DNA of 25,521 nucleotides from NCBI GenBank assembly GCA_964531735.1, contig CAZHGD010000108.1, forward strand, positions 1 through 25,521, given 5' to 3'. This document shows, in pieces, positions 16,394-23,446 of this stretch (its first letter is position 1; each line of letters begins with the position of its first letter). The notes beneath the pieces were generated by a model that did no database searches, was not told where the DNA came from, and saw only the letters and a list, made by a program, of their open reading frames with translations. The translations under genes and the position numbers were made by a program. The stretch is from CAZHGD01 sp964531735. GTDB taxonomy: Bacteria > Armatimonadota > UBA10988.

Positions 16394-17158
16394 TCAGATG
16401 CCCGGCATCATGCCGCCGCCGCAGACCGGGAGGTAGACCCCGGAGATGAACTCGGCCAGGTCCGAAGCCAGGAACAACACCGCGTTGGCGATGTCCTGGT
16501 CGAACCCCCGCCGCTTCAGCGCCACGCCGCGCTTGTAGCCCATGGTGAACTCGTCATAGCTGTCGTGACGGCTCTCGCTGGTCATCCAGCCCGGCGCCAC
16601 CTGGTTCACCGTGATGCCGTGCTCGCCCACTTCGCGGGCCAGGACCCGGAGCACACCGTCCATGCCGCGCTTGCCCGCGACATAGGCCGACTGCCTCGGC
16701 CAGCACTGCATCGAGCACTCGGTGTTCAGCGCGATGAAGCGGCCCCAACGCCGCGCCATCATGCCCGGCACGAACGCCTTGGCCATGTGCACGTTGTGCA
16801 GCACCGAGGAGCGGAACTGACCTTCGTAGTCCTCATCGGCCTGCTGCAGCACGGTGGCCCACTCGAACTGGATGACGGCGGTGTTGACCACAATGTCGGC
16901 CACGCCCAGCTCGCCGGTCACCTGGTCGCGGAAGGCGTTGACGGCATCGGCCGCGCACACGTCGACCGCGGCGGCCAGACCACGCACGCCGGACTCGCGC
17001 ACCTCGTCCAGCAGCGCTGTCGCGCGGTCAGTCGAGCGCAGGTAGGTGAACGCCACATCGGCGCCGGCCCGGGCCAGCGTGCGCACGATGGGCCGACCCA
17101 GCTCGCCGGTGCCGCCGGTGACCACCGCCAGGTGCCCGGACAAGTCGATGGGGATCAT
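16394..17158 (-). CDS. Short-chain dehydrogenase/reductase with unusual active-site residues
   Basis: A 254-residue classical-length SDR. The cofactor motif is TGGTGELG (14-21). Tyr159 and Lys163 (SAYVAGK) are the catalytic pair. Two positions depart from consensus: the NNAG structural motif is NTAV at 92-95, and the residue 13 before Tyr, normally Ser, is Thr146. The C-terminus reads SGVYLPVCGGGMMPGI rather than ending in the usual VDGG. After the first cofactor strand, FTYLRS lacks the acidic residue that marks NAD preference, so NADP(H) is possible. The ATG lies 1 base after the stop of the preceding SDR gene, with no clear Shine-Dalgarno of its own, suggesting translational coupling. Substrate unknown; a sugar-like substrate is an inference. 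Confidence 0.9.
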   Translation of the reverse strand: MIPIDLSGHLAVVTGGTGELGRPIVRTLARAGADVAFTYLRSTDRATALLDEVRESGVRGLAAAVDVCAADAVNAFRDQVTGELGVADIVVNTAVIQFEWATVLQQADEDYEGQFRSSVLHNVHMAKAFVPGMMARRWGRFIALNTECSMQCWPRQSAYVAGKRGMDGVLRVLAREVGEHGITVNQVAPGWMTSESRHDSYDEFTMGYKRGVALKRRGFDQDIANAVLFLASDLAEFISGVYLPVCGGGMMPGI

Positions 17159-17159
17159 G

Positions 17160-17915
17160 TCACACGCACCTTGCCTGATGGCCGCCGTCCACGCGAACCG
17201 TGATGCCGTTGACGTAGGACGCCTCGGGTGAGGCCAGGAAGACCACCGCGTGGCCGATGTCCTGCGGCGTGCCGATGCGACCGACGGGCACGCGCTCCTT
17301 GATGAACGCGGCCGGCTCGGGCTGGCTCCAGTGCCACTCGGTCATCGGCGTCAGGATCATGCCTGGCGCCACAGCGTTGCAGGTGATGCCGTGCGGCCCC
17401 AGCGCAATGGCGAAGCCGACCATGGTCATGCGCAGGCCGGCCTTCGACGCGCCGTAGTCCACCTGCGCCGACGAGGTCACGTTCTCGGCCAACGAGGTGA
17501 TGAACACCACGCGCCCGCCCTGGCCGCGCTCGATCATCTTCCGGCCGACCACCTGCGTGCAGTGGAAGGCGCCCGTGACGTTGACATCCAGCGTCTTCTG
17601 CCAGGTCTCGGGCGTCATCTCCATGACCTCGACAAACGGGCAGATGCCGGCGTTGTTGACCAGCACGTCGATGCCGCCGTACCGCTGGCAGACGGTTTCC
17701 ACCAGGTCCTCGACACCGGCTCGGTCGGTCACGTCACACCGCAGCCCAACCGAGTCCACCGCGCCGGCCTGGTTCAACTGCTCGGCCGCCGCCTCGGCGG
17801 CAGCCTGGTCCATGTCGGCCACCACCAGTGTCTCGCCCAACGCCGCGAAGCACTCGCCAATCCCGTAGCCGATGCCGCGCGCGCCACCTGTGATCAGGAC
17901 GATTCGTGCCGCCAT
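17160..17915 (-). CDS. Short-chain dehydrogenase/reductase (NAD-type)
   Basis: A 251-residue SDR with all classical motifs: TGGARGIG (9-16), NNAG (87-90), Asn112, Ser141, Tyr154 and Lys158 in the YGASK motif, and PG at 184-185. Asp34 at the end of the second strand favours NAD(H). The C-terminal region ASYVNGITVRVDGGH is standard for the family. GAGAGGAG precedes the ATG at 17915. It is the first gene of a minus-strand run of six tightly spaced genes that continues through the second SDR, the two URO-D proteins, the PEBP lipoprotein and the secreted hydrolase. Such SDRs oxidise or reduce alcohol/ketone pairs, often on sugars or sugar acids, but nothing fixes the substrate. Confidence 0.95.
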   Translation of the reverse strand: MAARIVLITGGARGIGYGIGECFAALGETLVVADMDQAAAEAAAEQLNQAGAVDSVGLRCDVTDRAGVEDLVETVCQRYGGIDVLVNNAGICPFVEVMEMTPETWQKTLDVNVTGAFHCTQVVGRKMIERGQGGRVVFITSLAENVTSSAQVDYGASKAGLRMTMVGFAIALGPHGITCNAVAPGMILTPMTEWHWSQPEPAAFIKERVPVGRIGTPQDIGHAVVFLASPEASYVNGITVRVDGGHQARCV

Positions 17916-18105
17916 TGCCAGCCGCTCCTCTCGCCATCCTGTTCGCCGCCCGCCCCGCGGTCACCTTGCACCAGCCGTCATCCCCGGCTGCGGTTGCGCC
18001 ACTTGACACGCGGGCCAGGATCGGTTCCACTGACCCCGCGCGGTGCCCACTATACCCACTGCGGTATTCGCAACAGACAACAGCGCCGCGGCAAAGGAAG
18101 TCTAC
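17916..18105. promoter_or_regulatory. Divergent promoter region of SDR unit and pseudopilin 1
   Basis: This 190-bp region lies between the divergent SDR and pseudopilin genes. On plus, a perfect TTGACA occurs at 18003-18008, with only a weak -10 candidate (TCCACT) 17 bases downstream; TATACC at 18051-18056 is a second AT-richer spot. AAAGGAAG precedes the pseudopilin ATG. CAGCCG at 17972-17977 and CGGCTG at 17985-17990 form a 6-bp inverted repeat with a 7-base centre, a possible operator. I could not find a convincing minus-strand promoter. Confidence 0.35.
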
Positions 18106-18744
18106 ATGAGAACGCGAGCATTCACGCTCATTGAGCTCTTGGTGGTCATCGCGATCATCGCCATCCTGGCGGCGATCCTGTTCCCTGTGTTCGCCAAGGC
18201 TCGCGAGAAAGCCCGCCAGTCGTCCTGTTCGTCGAACCTCAAGCAGTTGAGTCTGGCCGTGCTCCAGTACACCCAGGACTACGACGAGGTCCTGCCGGAC
18301 GCTGACTGTGCCGGCTACTACGACGGGCGCGCCTGGATCATCTCGAGTCTGCCCTACATCAAGAACACCCAGCTCTTCAAGTGCCCGTCCGAGAGCAGCT
18401 ACAACACGCTGGCGCCGGGCAACGACCTCTGCACGTGGGGCCGCGGCGCGCCGGCCTATGTGCCGACCATGCCGTTCACCTACGGGTTCAACCTGCAGAA
18501 GCACAGCACGGCCCTGGCCCAGTCCACCGAGACGGCCAGCATCCTGATGCTGGGTGAGTCGAGCATCCCGTGGACGCAGGCCGGACCGACGCCGCCCTAC
18601 AACTACGCGCTGTGGTCGGCCCGCACCAGCCGCCACAACGACGGGCTCAACCTGTCTTTCATGGACGGCCACGTCAAGTGGCTGAAGAAAGAGGCCTACG
18701 CGGCCGGCAAGGGCGTGAAGAACGTCGAAGCCGATGCCGGATAG
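18106..18744 (+). CDS. Type IV-type pseudopilin with H-X9-DG motif (DUF1559-like), copy 1
   Basis: 212 residues from the ATG at 18106. A short basic leader MRTRA precedes the prepilin signature FTLIELLVVIAIIAILAAIL; cleavage would fall between Ala5 and Phe6, with Glu at mature position +5 (Glu10). Most prepilins have Gly at the cleavage site; Ala is tolerated. The hydrophobic helix is followed by the lineage-marking FPVFAKAREKARQSSCSSN. The C-terminal part carries RHNDGLNLSFMDGHVKWL, an exact H-X9-DG motif. Such proteins are exported via type IV pilus or type II secretion-like machinery and are massively amplified in Planctomycetota and Armatimonadota; their function is not established. It converges with the SGNH esterase gene. 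Confidence 0.95.
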   Translation: MRTRAFTLIELLVVIAIIAILAAILFPVFAKAREKARQSSCSSNLKQLSLAVLQYTQDYDEVLPDADCAGYYDGRAWIISSLPYIKNTQLFKCPSESSYNTLAPGNDLCTWGRGAPAYVPTMPFTYGFNLQKHSTALAQSTETASILMLGESSIPWTQAGPTPPYNYALWSARTSRHNDGLNLSFMDGHVKWLKKEAYAAGKGVKNVEADAG

Positions 18745-18757
18745 TCCGCACTGCGGG

Positions 18758-18790
18758 TCAGCGGGCCGGGCGTGGCGCCCGGCCCGCTGA
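18758..18790. terminator. Strong bidirectional hairpin terminator
   Basis: The left arm TCAGCGGGCCGGGC (18758-18771) and its exact reverse complement (18777-18790) make a perfect 14-bp stem with a 5-base loop. It fills the 49-bp gap between the convergent pseudopilin 1 stop (18744) and the SGNH esterase stop (18794). No T-tract is present on either side. Confidence 0.7.
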
Positions 18791-18793
18791 GCA

Positions 18794-19807
18794 TCATAGC
18801 GCCAGCGCTTGACGCAGCGGCTCGCGCAACCCCTGGGCCATCCACCAGAAGCCCAGGTCGTTCGGATGCGACGAGTCGACCATGCCGTCCATCTGCGCTT
18901 CGCCCAGCAGGTCGCGGCCCTCCACCACCCGGCACAGCCGATCGCCGGCGACCCAGCGTTGCGCGACCGCGTCGCGCACCACCTCGCGCTTGCGCTCGAG
19001 GTTCTCATGCGTGCCGGCGCTCCAGGCTTCCGCGGCCGCGCCGATCGGTGTCACGCAGAGCACCGGCACCGCCGGATGCCGACCGCGCAGCGTCTCCAGG
19101 AACGGCGCGTAGGTCTCGCGCATCTGCTCGGTGGTCGGGCAGTTCTGTGAGTAGTCCACCACGTAGCAGCAGGCCTCGATGTCGGCCATCGCCTGCGCCA
19201 GCTCCGGCTCGCCAATGCCATTGCCGCTGAAGCCCAGATTGACGTGGTCCAGGTTCAGCTCGCGACAGACGAAGGCCTGGTAGCTGTTGCCCGGACGCGC
19301 GGCGCACCCGCCCTGGGTGATGCTGCTGCCGTAGAAGACCACCGGCAGTTCCCGCGCGAAGGGCGCCGGCGGGCGGCACTCGGCCCCGTCGCTGAAGCCG
19401 AGTGCCAGCACCTGCACGGGATGGTAGAGCGGCAGGTGGAGGGTGATCTCGCGCCAGATGGCTGCCACCCCTTCGAACAGCGTCACCTCGACCTGCGGCT
19501 GCCCCTCCAGTGGCGAGGCGTTGTTCCAGTAGACGCCGTCGGCGAAGCAGTCGACCGCGTGCTGGCCGATGCGGTGCATGTTGTTCATGTGCCCGACGTC
19601 GCCGTAGTCGAGGCGCACCGCCAGGGCCGCGGCGTTGGTGGCGAACCGCAGGCGCCCGCCGGCCGGCGAGCAGGCCAGGTCCCACACCGGCGGTCGGTAC
19701 GTGTCACGTCGCGACTGCGGCAGACGCCACAGCCGCGGCTGGTTCTCGGCGAAGAACGGCAGGCCGAACACCGGCAGCCGTGGGTCGGGGAACGCAATCC
19801 AGTCCAT
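18794..19807 (-). CDS. SGNH/GDSL-type hydrolase (esterase)
   Basis: 337 residues. An N-terminal beta domain (~1-150) is followed by an SGNH hydrolase domain. Block I reads FYGSSITQGG with the nucleophile Ser at ~162; block II LGFSGNGIGE supplies the Gly and Asn of the oxyanion hole; block V DSSHPNDLGF at 311-320 holds the catalytic Asp311 and His314. The sequence GSSITQGGCAARPGNSY is characteristic of the GDSL_3 subgroup, which commonly carries an N-terminal domain like the one here. No signal peptide is visible, so it is probably cytoplasmic. GGGAGTGG precedes the ATG. The gene begins 54 bases after the alpha/beta hydrolase stop. Removal of acyl groups from sugars is a reasonable but unproven role. 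Confidence 0.9.
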   Translation of the reverse strand: MDWIAFPDPRLPVFGLPFFAENQPRLWRLPQSRRDTYRPPVWDLACSPAGGRLRFATNAAALAVRLDYGDVGHMNNMHRIGQHAVDCFADGVYWNNASPLEGQPQVEVTLFEGVAAIWREITLHLPLYHPVQVLALGFSDGAECRPPAPFARELPVVFYGSSITQGGCAARPGNSYQAFVCRELNLDHVNLGFSGNGIGEPELAQAMADIEACCYVVDYSQNCPTTEQMRETYAPFLETLRGRHPAVPVLCVTPIGAAAEAWSAGTHENLERKREVVRDAVAQRWVAGDRLCRVVEGRDLLGEAQMDGMVDSSHPNDLGFWWMAQGLREPLRQALAL

Positions 19808-19861
19808 CGAGCCACTCCCGGCCAGCGGCTTTGGCCAGGGCGCGGCGAGGTCCTGCCCACC

Positions 19862-21085
19862 TCACCGGCGGCGGCGCCGCACCGCTTGCCAGACGACCGG
19901 GCGGGAGCGCCGCCGGCGGTGCTGTGCCGCCGGCTGGACCGGCGCCGGCGCCGTGGGCTCGGTTGCCGCCACGTCGCGTGAGGTCAGCCATTCCTGGCAG
20001 AACTGCGCCGTCGTCTCGGGCAGCGGCGCGTGTCCGCCGGGCAGCAGCGCCAGTCGGCAGAACTCGGCGAAGTCGAGCCGCGCGTAGAGCCGAGCCACCT
20101 CGGCGAACCGCGCCTCGGTCTGCTCGTAGCTGATCACCGGATCGTCCAGCCGACTGGTCACCAGCAGCGGCCGGGGCGCAATCAGGCCCGCCAGCAGCAC
20201 GTCGTCGAAGGCCGACAGCCAGCCCGGCACGAACTGCTCGTCTTCGGGCGACGCCAGATAGCCCGGCTGCCGGGCGTCACCGGTGTCCAGCAACTTGGCC
20301 GCGCGGTCGGTGAACCAGCTCGCCACCACGACCGCCCGGAACCGCCCATCGAGGGCGGCGGCCAGCATGGCCAGTTGGCCGCCGCGCGAGAAGCCCACCA
20401 CGCCCAGGGCATCCGCCGCCACCGCCGGCATCGCCGCCAGGCGGTCGACCAGCCGCAGCAGACCGACGAGTTCGAGGCCCAGCCACTCGCGGCCCAGCAA
20501 GCGGGCCTTGCGCGCCAGCCGCAGCCGGGCTTGCCAACCAGCGACGAGTCGCGGCACCACCACGTTGAGACCGGCCGCGGTCAGATGCTGCAGGAGCGGC
20601 GTCACCGGGTGGGGTCCGCTCAGCCCGAGGCACTGCTCGGGGCTGGAAGTGAGTCCATGGGTGACGACGACGGTCGGCCGCCGGTGGTGGTCGACGCGGA
20701 GCAGCAGCGCATCCTGCGCCACGCCGGGCCAAGGCGACCAGCGCAGTTCGTCCAGCGCGCAGCCAGCCCATTGCCCCACTGTGCGCACCGTGAACAGGTC
20801 ACCCGGCGGCGGCGGCGAGGTCAGAGCAAGGCACTCCACCAGGGCCTGGCGCAGCGAGCGAGTCGAGGCCAGGTAGCCGTCCAGCGAGGCGAAGTCCGGC
20901 TGCCACCGTGCCCACCGGGCGCGTTCGGCGGCCCGCAACTCGCTGTCCAGCCAGCCTTCGCAGGCTGACCGCAGTTGCTCATGTGCTGCTGCGCCCGGCG
21001 TCGAACTCACGGCTGCCGTCCCATCCGCCCCTCGCGGAGCCAACGCATCGTAGCCGCGTGGGCGCACTGCCGTCAACGACGGCAT
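19862..21085 (-). CDS. Alpha/beta hydrolase (acyl esterase / dienelactone hydrolase-like)
   Basis: 407 residues. The fold signatures are VVVTHGLTSS (~139-148, oxyanion loop), GVVGFSRGG with nucleophile Ser233 in G-x-S-x-G, PRPLLVTSRLDDPVI with the acid at Asp314/315, and LLPGGHAPLPE with His352. The long N-terminal helical part (~35-130) resembles peptidase/acetyl-xylan-esterase-like members. The C-terminal ~35 residues are low-complexity and end in two Arg clusters (RRRRSR and RRRRR), which look extraneous to the enzyme. No signal peptide. The start is uncertain: the ATG at 21085 lacks a good ribosome site and an in-frame GTG about 25 codons in is possible. It follows the receiver gene by 10 bases, indicating co-transcription. 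Confidence 0.85.
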   Translation of the reverse strand: MPSLTAVRPRGYDALAPRGADGTAAVSSTPGAAAHEQLRSACEGWLDSELRAAERARWARWQPDFASLDGYLASTRSLRQALVECLALTSPPPPGDLFTVRTVGQWAGCALDELRWSPWPGVAQDALLLRVDHHRRPTVVVTHGLTSSPEQCLGLSGPHPVTPLLQHLTAAGLNVVVPRLVAGWQARLRLARKARLLGREWLGLELVGLLRLVDRLAAMPAVAADALGVVGFSRGGQLAMLAAALDGRFRAVVVASWFTDRAAKLLDTGDARQPGYLASPEDEQFVPGWLSAFDDVLLAGLIAPRPLLVTSRLDDPVISYEQTEARFAEVARLYARLDFAEFCRLALLPGGHAPLPETTAQFCQEWLTSRDVAATEPTAPAPVQPAAQHRRRRSRPVVWQAVRRRRR

Positions 21086-21095
21086 GACCGGCGAG

Positions 21096-21437
21096 TCAGG
21101 TTCCCGTGCAAGCGGCCAGGGCCTCGATCAGACCGGCGCGGGTAAAGGGCTTGAGCAACAGCAGGTCGGCCGGCCCGGCCTCCTGGACGGCACTGGAACC
21201 GGTCACCAGGATCACCGGGCAGCCGGGGCGGCTGGCCTTGACTTCGGCCGCGAAGTCGCGGCCGTTGCCGTCCGGCAGGTCGTAGTCGGTCAGCAGCAGG
21301 TCGAACTCGCGCTCGGCCAGCAGTTGGCGCGCCGTCAGCAAATCCGGCGCCACCTCCGCCGCGTGCCCCAACTGCTCCAGGCTGCGGCGAATCATCCGTC
21401 CCATCACAGCGATGTCTTCGACAATCAGTATCTGCAC
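21096..21437 (-). CDS. Single-domain response regulator (receiver only)
   Basis: 113 residues from a GTG at 21437, chosen because GAGGT lies 7 bases upstream and the family N-terminus (ILIVED) begins immediately after; longer upstream reading runs into low-complexity sequence. The receiver fold is complete: acidic pair Glu7/Asp8, phospho-acceptor Asp51 in LLTDYDLPDGNG, Thr79 in LVTGSS, and Lys96 in LLLLKPF. No DNA-binding or enzymatic output domain follows. Such proteins act by phosphorylation-dependent binding to partners or as phosphorelay intermediates. No histidine kinase is in the window. The next gene is an esterase 10 bases downstream. Confidence 0.92.
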   Translation of the reverse strand: MQILIVEDIAVMGRMIRRSLEQLGHAAEVAPDLLTARQLLAEREFDLLLTDYDLPDGNGRDFAAEVKASRPGCPVILVTGSSAVQEAGPADLLLLKPFTRAGLIEALAACTGT

Positions 21438-21487
21438 AAACCCGACCTCACCGACGACTGTGCTGCCGATGCGGCGCCCGGGCGCAG

Positions 21488-21493
21488 ACCATA
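21488..21493 (-). promoter_or_regulatory. Candidate extended -10 promoter of the response regulator gene
   Basis: Read on minus, TGG-TATGGT is an extended -10 arrangement (TGn followed by a hexamer matching at four of six positions), which can work without a good -35. Transcription would begin near 21481, giving a leader of about 44 bases with the GAGGT site before the GTG. An 8-bp palindrome CCGGCCGG lies just upstream. Confidence 0.4.
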
Positions 21494-21595
21494 CCACATC
21501 GACCGGCCGGACAGACGTCGAAGGTGAACCGGATGTTAAGTGCGGCCCGGTCCCGTCGGCACGCCCACTGGTCTGGTTGCCGCCCGTTCGGCGCG

Positions 21596-22453
21596 CTAGG
21601 CGATCGCCGCGGCCCACTCGCGCAGCGCCGACAGGTTGTCGGCGAGCTTGTCGCGGCTATCGCCCGGCCCGAAGTCCTCGGTCGAGAACCAGCCGTGGTA
21701 GCCGCCGCGGTGGAGCACCGCCAGGACCTCGGGCCAGTCCACCTGCCCGTCGCGCAGACGGCACATCTCGCCACGCCAGCGGCGACGCCCCCGCTCCTCG
21801 GCGGCCGGCAGCCAGCGCGCGTTCTTGACGTGTACATGAGCCAGGTACGGGCCCAGCGCGCCGACCACCAGCTCGGGGTGCTCCCAACCTTCGTGCACCA
21901 TGTTGCCGGGATCGTAGATGGCGCCGACGTGCTCCGGATCGAAGTGGCTGAGGAAGCGCACCGCGGCCGAGGCGCTGGGGATCAGCGAGTTGTGGTGCAG
22001 TTCGGCCAGGATCCGGACTCCGAACCGGCGCCCCAGGTCGACCACCGGCCGCCACAGGGCCACGGCCGCGCTCAGCGCCGGCTCGTAGGGCTCGCGCCGG
22101 TCCCAACCCGGCAACGACACGCGGAGCATCGGCACGCCGAGTTCGCGAGCCGCTTCGAGGCAGGCCGTGACCAGGTGCAGGTGACGCGGGTCGAGATAGG
22201 TGCCCAATGTGGGTAGCTGCAGGCCGTGCGCGCGGGTCACTTCGCCCAGCCGGCCGGCCTGCGCCATGATGTCGCCGATCTCGAACGTGCAGACGTTGCC
22301 GTTCCAGAAGTTGCGGTCCGCCGGTATCTCGGCGGGCAAGTTGGTCACCCGCCATTCCACCCCGTCGTACCCCAGAGCGCCCAGTTCCGCAGCGCACTCC
22401 TCCGGGGTCAGATCGTAGGTCTGGACCGTGAACACCGACAGTCGCAACTCCAT
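21596..22453 (-). CDS. Sugar phosphate isomerase/epimerase-like TIM barrel, copy 2
   Basis: 285 residues of the xylose-isomerase-like (AP endonuclease 2) TIM-barrel family. The start MELRLSVFTVQTYDLTPEEC and LGYDGVEWRV give the first strands. Metal-site segments are visible: VRILAELHHNSL with the first Glu, AIYDPGNMVHEG with Asp and a following His, HVHVKNARW with His, and WFSTEDFGPG with the last Glu. This order (E-D/H-H-E) is the usual divalent-metal set for epimerases such as tagatose 3-epimerase and inosose isomerases. TTGGAGG lies 8 bases before the ATG. It follows the other isomerase-like gene by 58 bases, which contain a hairpin. Substrate is unknown. Confidence 0.88.
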   Translation of the reverse strand: MELRLSVFTVQTYDLTPEECAAELGALGYDGVEWRVTNLPAEIPADRNFWNGNVCTFEIGDIMAQAGRLGEVTRAHGLQLPTLGTYLDPRHLHLVTACLEAARELGVPMLRVSLPGWDRREPYEPALSAAVALWRPVVDLGRRFGVRILAELHHNSLIPSASAAVRFLSHFDPEHVGAIYDPGNMVHEGWEHPELVVGALGPYLAHVHVKNARWLPAAEERGRRRWRGEMCRLRDGQVDWPEVLAVLHRGGYHGWFSTEDFGPGDSRDKLADNLSALREWAAAIA

Positions 22454-22474
22454 GGGTCATCCTCCAATGGCCAA

Positions 22475-22504
22475 GTGGGGCGGACCGCTACCGACCCGCC
22501 CCAC
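22475..22504 (-). terminator. Hairpin between the two isomerase genes
   Basis: GTGGGGCGG at 22475-22483 and CCGCCCCAC at 22496-22504 form a perfect 9-bp stem with a 12-base loop. It begins 7 bases after the stop of the upstream isomerase gene and ends before the ribosome site of the downstream one. It may attenuate read-through or protect the upstream mRNA segment. No T-tract is visible. Confidence 0.45.
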
Positions 22505-22511
22505 CCTCGCC

Positions 22512-23327
22512 TCACAGCGCCGGGACGTTGGCCTTCATCCAGGCCAGGCACTGGGTGTACCCGTCGGGCTCGCGCCCCTCGTATTCGGCACACCACAGGC
22601 CGTCGTACCCGTTGGCCTTCAGGGCTCGCACCGCATGGGCCAGGTCAATCTCGCCTTGCCCCAGCACGCAGCCTTTGTAGTCACCGCGCGTGCCGGTGCC
22701 ATCCTTCAGGTGGATGTGCACCGCCCGCTGGGCGCTCAGTTCGTAGAACCGGTTGCAGGTGGGGATGTCATGGCCCATCCAGTGGTAGTTGAGCGTGTCC
22801 ATGACTGTGCCCAGGTTCGGCGAGCCAACCAGGCCGCAGACCATCAACTGGAACCGCGCGTCGTTGGTCACCGTGCCGTGGTTGTCCAGCCCGATGCGCA
22901 CACCGAGCTTCTCGGCCGTCGGCATACAGATGCGGAAGCCCGCGGCAATGGCGTCGGCCCAGTACTCCTCCTCCGGCATCGGCTTGCCTTCGCGCGGCCA
23001 GCCGCCGTCACACCGGATCCGGTCGACACCCATGATGCTGGCGATCTCGATCACCCGCTTCATGCGCTCGCCCTGTGCCTGCAGCGCGGCGGCATCGGAG
23101 GTGAGGAAGTCGTTGTTGCCCGACAGCGCGCCGACAATCAGCCCTTTGCTGGCGACCAGCTTGCTGACCTTCTCAGCGTTCGCCTCCGGCTTGGCCTCCG
23201 GATCCTGCTCGTTCCAGACGTCTGGAATCTGGAGTTCGACGCCGTCGAATCCGGCGCCCGCCGCATAGTCGAGGAAGGCCTCGAGCGTCTCGCCCGGGGC
23301 GTTGTAGTGGATCAGCCCGAACTTCAT
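22512..23327 (-). CDS. Sugar phosphate isomerase/epimerase-like TIM barrel, copy 1
   Basis: 271 residues, same superfamily as the next gene but well diverged from it. The N-terminus MKFGLIHYNAPGETLEAFLD and GFDGVELQIPDVW are typical. Metal-site segments are VRIGLDNHGT (Asp148 where most relatives have Glu), GTVMDTLNYHWMG with Asp177 and a His, RAVHIHLKDG with the His pair at 204/206, and LWCAEYEG with Glu248. The Glu-to-Asp change at the first ligand may mark a subfamily. AAGGAG lies 8 bases before the ATG and a good promoter lies upstream. It is probably the first gene of an isomerase-isomerase transcript. Likely acts on a free or phosphorylated sugar or inosose; not resolvable here. Confidence 0.9.
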   Translation of the reverse strand: MKFGLIHYNAPGETLEAFLDYAAGAGFDGVELQIPDVWNEQDPEAKPEANAEKVSKLVASKGLIVGALSGNNDFLTSDAAALQAQGERMKRVIEIASIMGVDRIRCDGGWPREGKPMPEEEYWADAIAAGFRICMPTAEKLGVRIGLDNHGTVTNDARFQLMVCGLVGSPNLGTVMDTLNYHWMGHDIPTCNRFYELSAQRAVHIHLKDGTGTRGDYKGCVLGQGEIDLAHAVRALKANGYDGLWCAEYEGREPDGYTQCLAWMKANVPAL

Positions 23328-23356
23328 GACCGCGCTCCTTGTGGCTAGTCGCGCGG

Positions 23357-23385
23357 AGTGTAGTCGGCCGCTCCGAGGGGGTCAA
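23357..23385 (-). promoter_or_regulatory. Sigma-70-type promoter of the isomerase genes
   Basis: Read on minus: TTGACC (23385-23380), a spacer of exactly 17 bases, then TACACT (23362-23357). These match the -35 consensus at five of six and the -10 consensus at four of six positions. Transcription would start near 23350, leaving a leader of about 23 bases that includes the AAGGAG ribosome site. This is the best-formed promoter in the window. Confidence 0.65.
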
Positions 23386-23408
23386 GCGCGAGTTCCGCCC
23401 CGTTGGCA

Positions 23409-23440
23409 GTGCGGAGCCGCCGGCCAGGGCGGCTCCGCAC
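23409..23440 (-). terminator. Perfect hairpin behind pseudopilin 2
   Basis: GTGCGGAGCCGCC (23409-23421) pairs perfectly with GGCGGCTCCGCAC (23428-23440) around a 6-base loop. The stem begins 6 bases after the stop of pseudopilin 2 and lies upstream of the isomerase promoter, insulating the two transcripts. No T-tract follows. Confidence 0.7.
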
Positions 23441-23446
23441 CGGGAG

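Noticed and set aside
17734..19008. Long minus-strand open frame (~424 codons) spanning the SDR start, the divergent region, pseudopilin 1 and the end of the esterase
   Set aside because: It runs antisense to the well-supported pseudopilin and out of frame with the SDR and esterase. Its translation is Arg/Gly-rich with no family motif, as expected of chance open frames in very GC-rich DNA.
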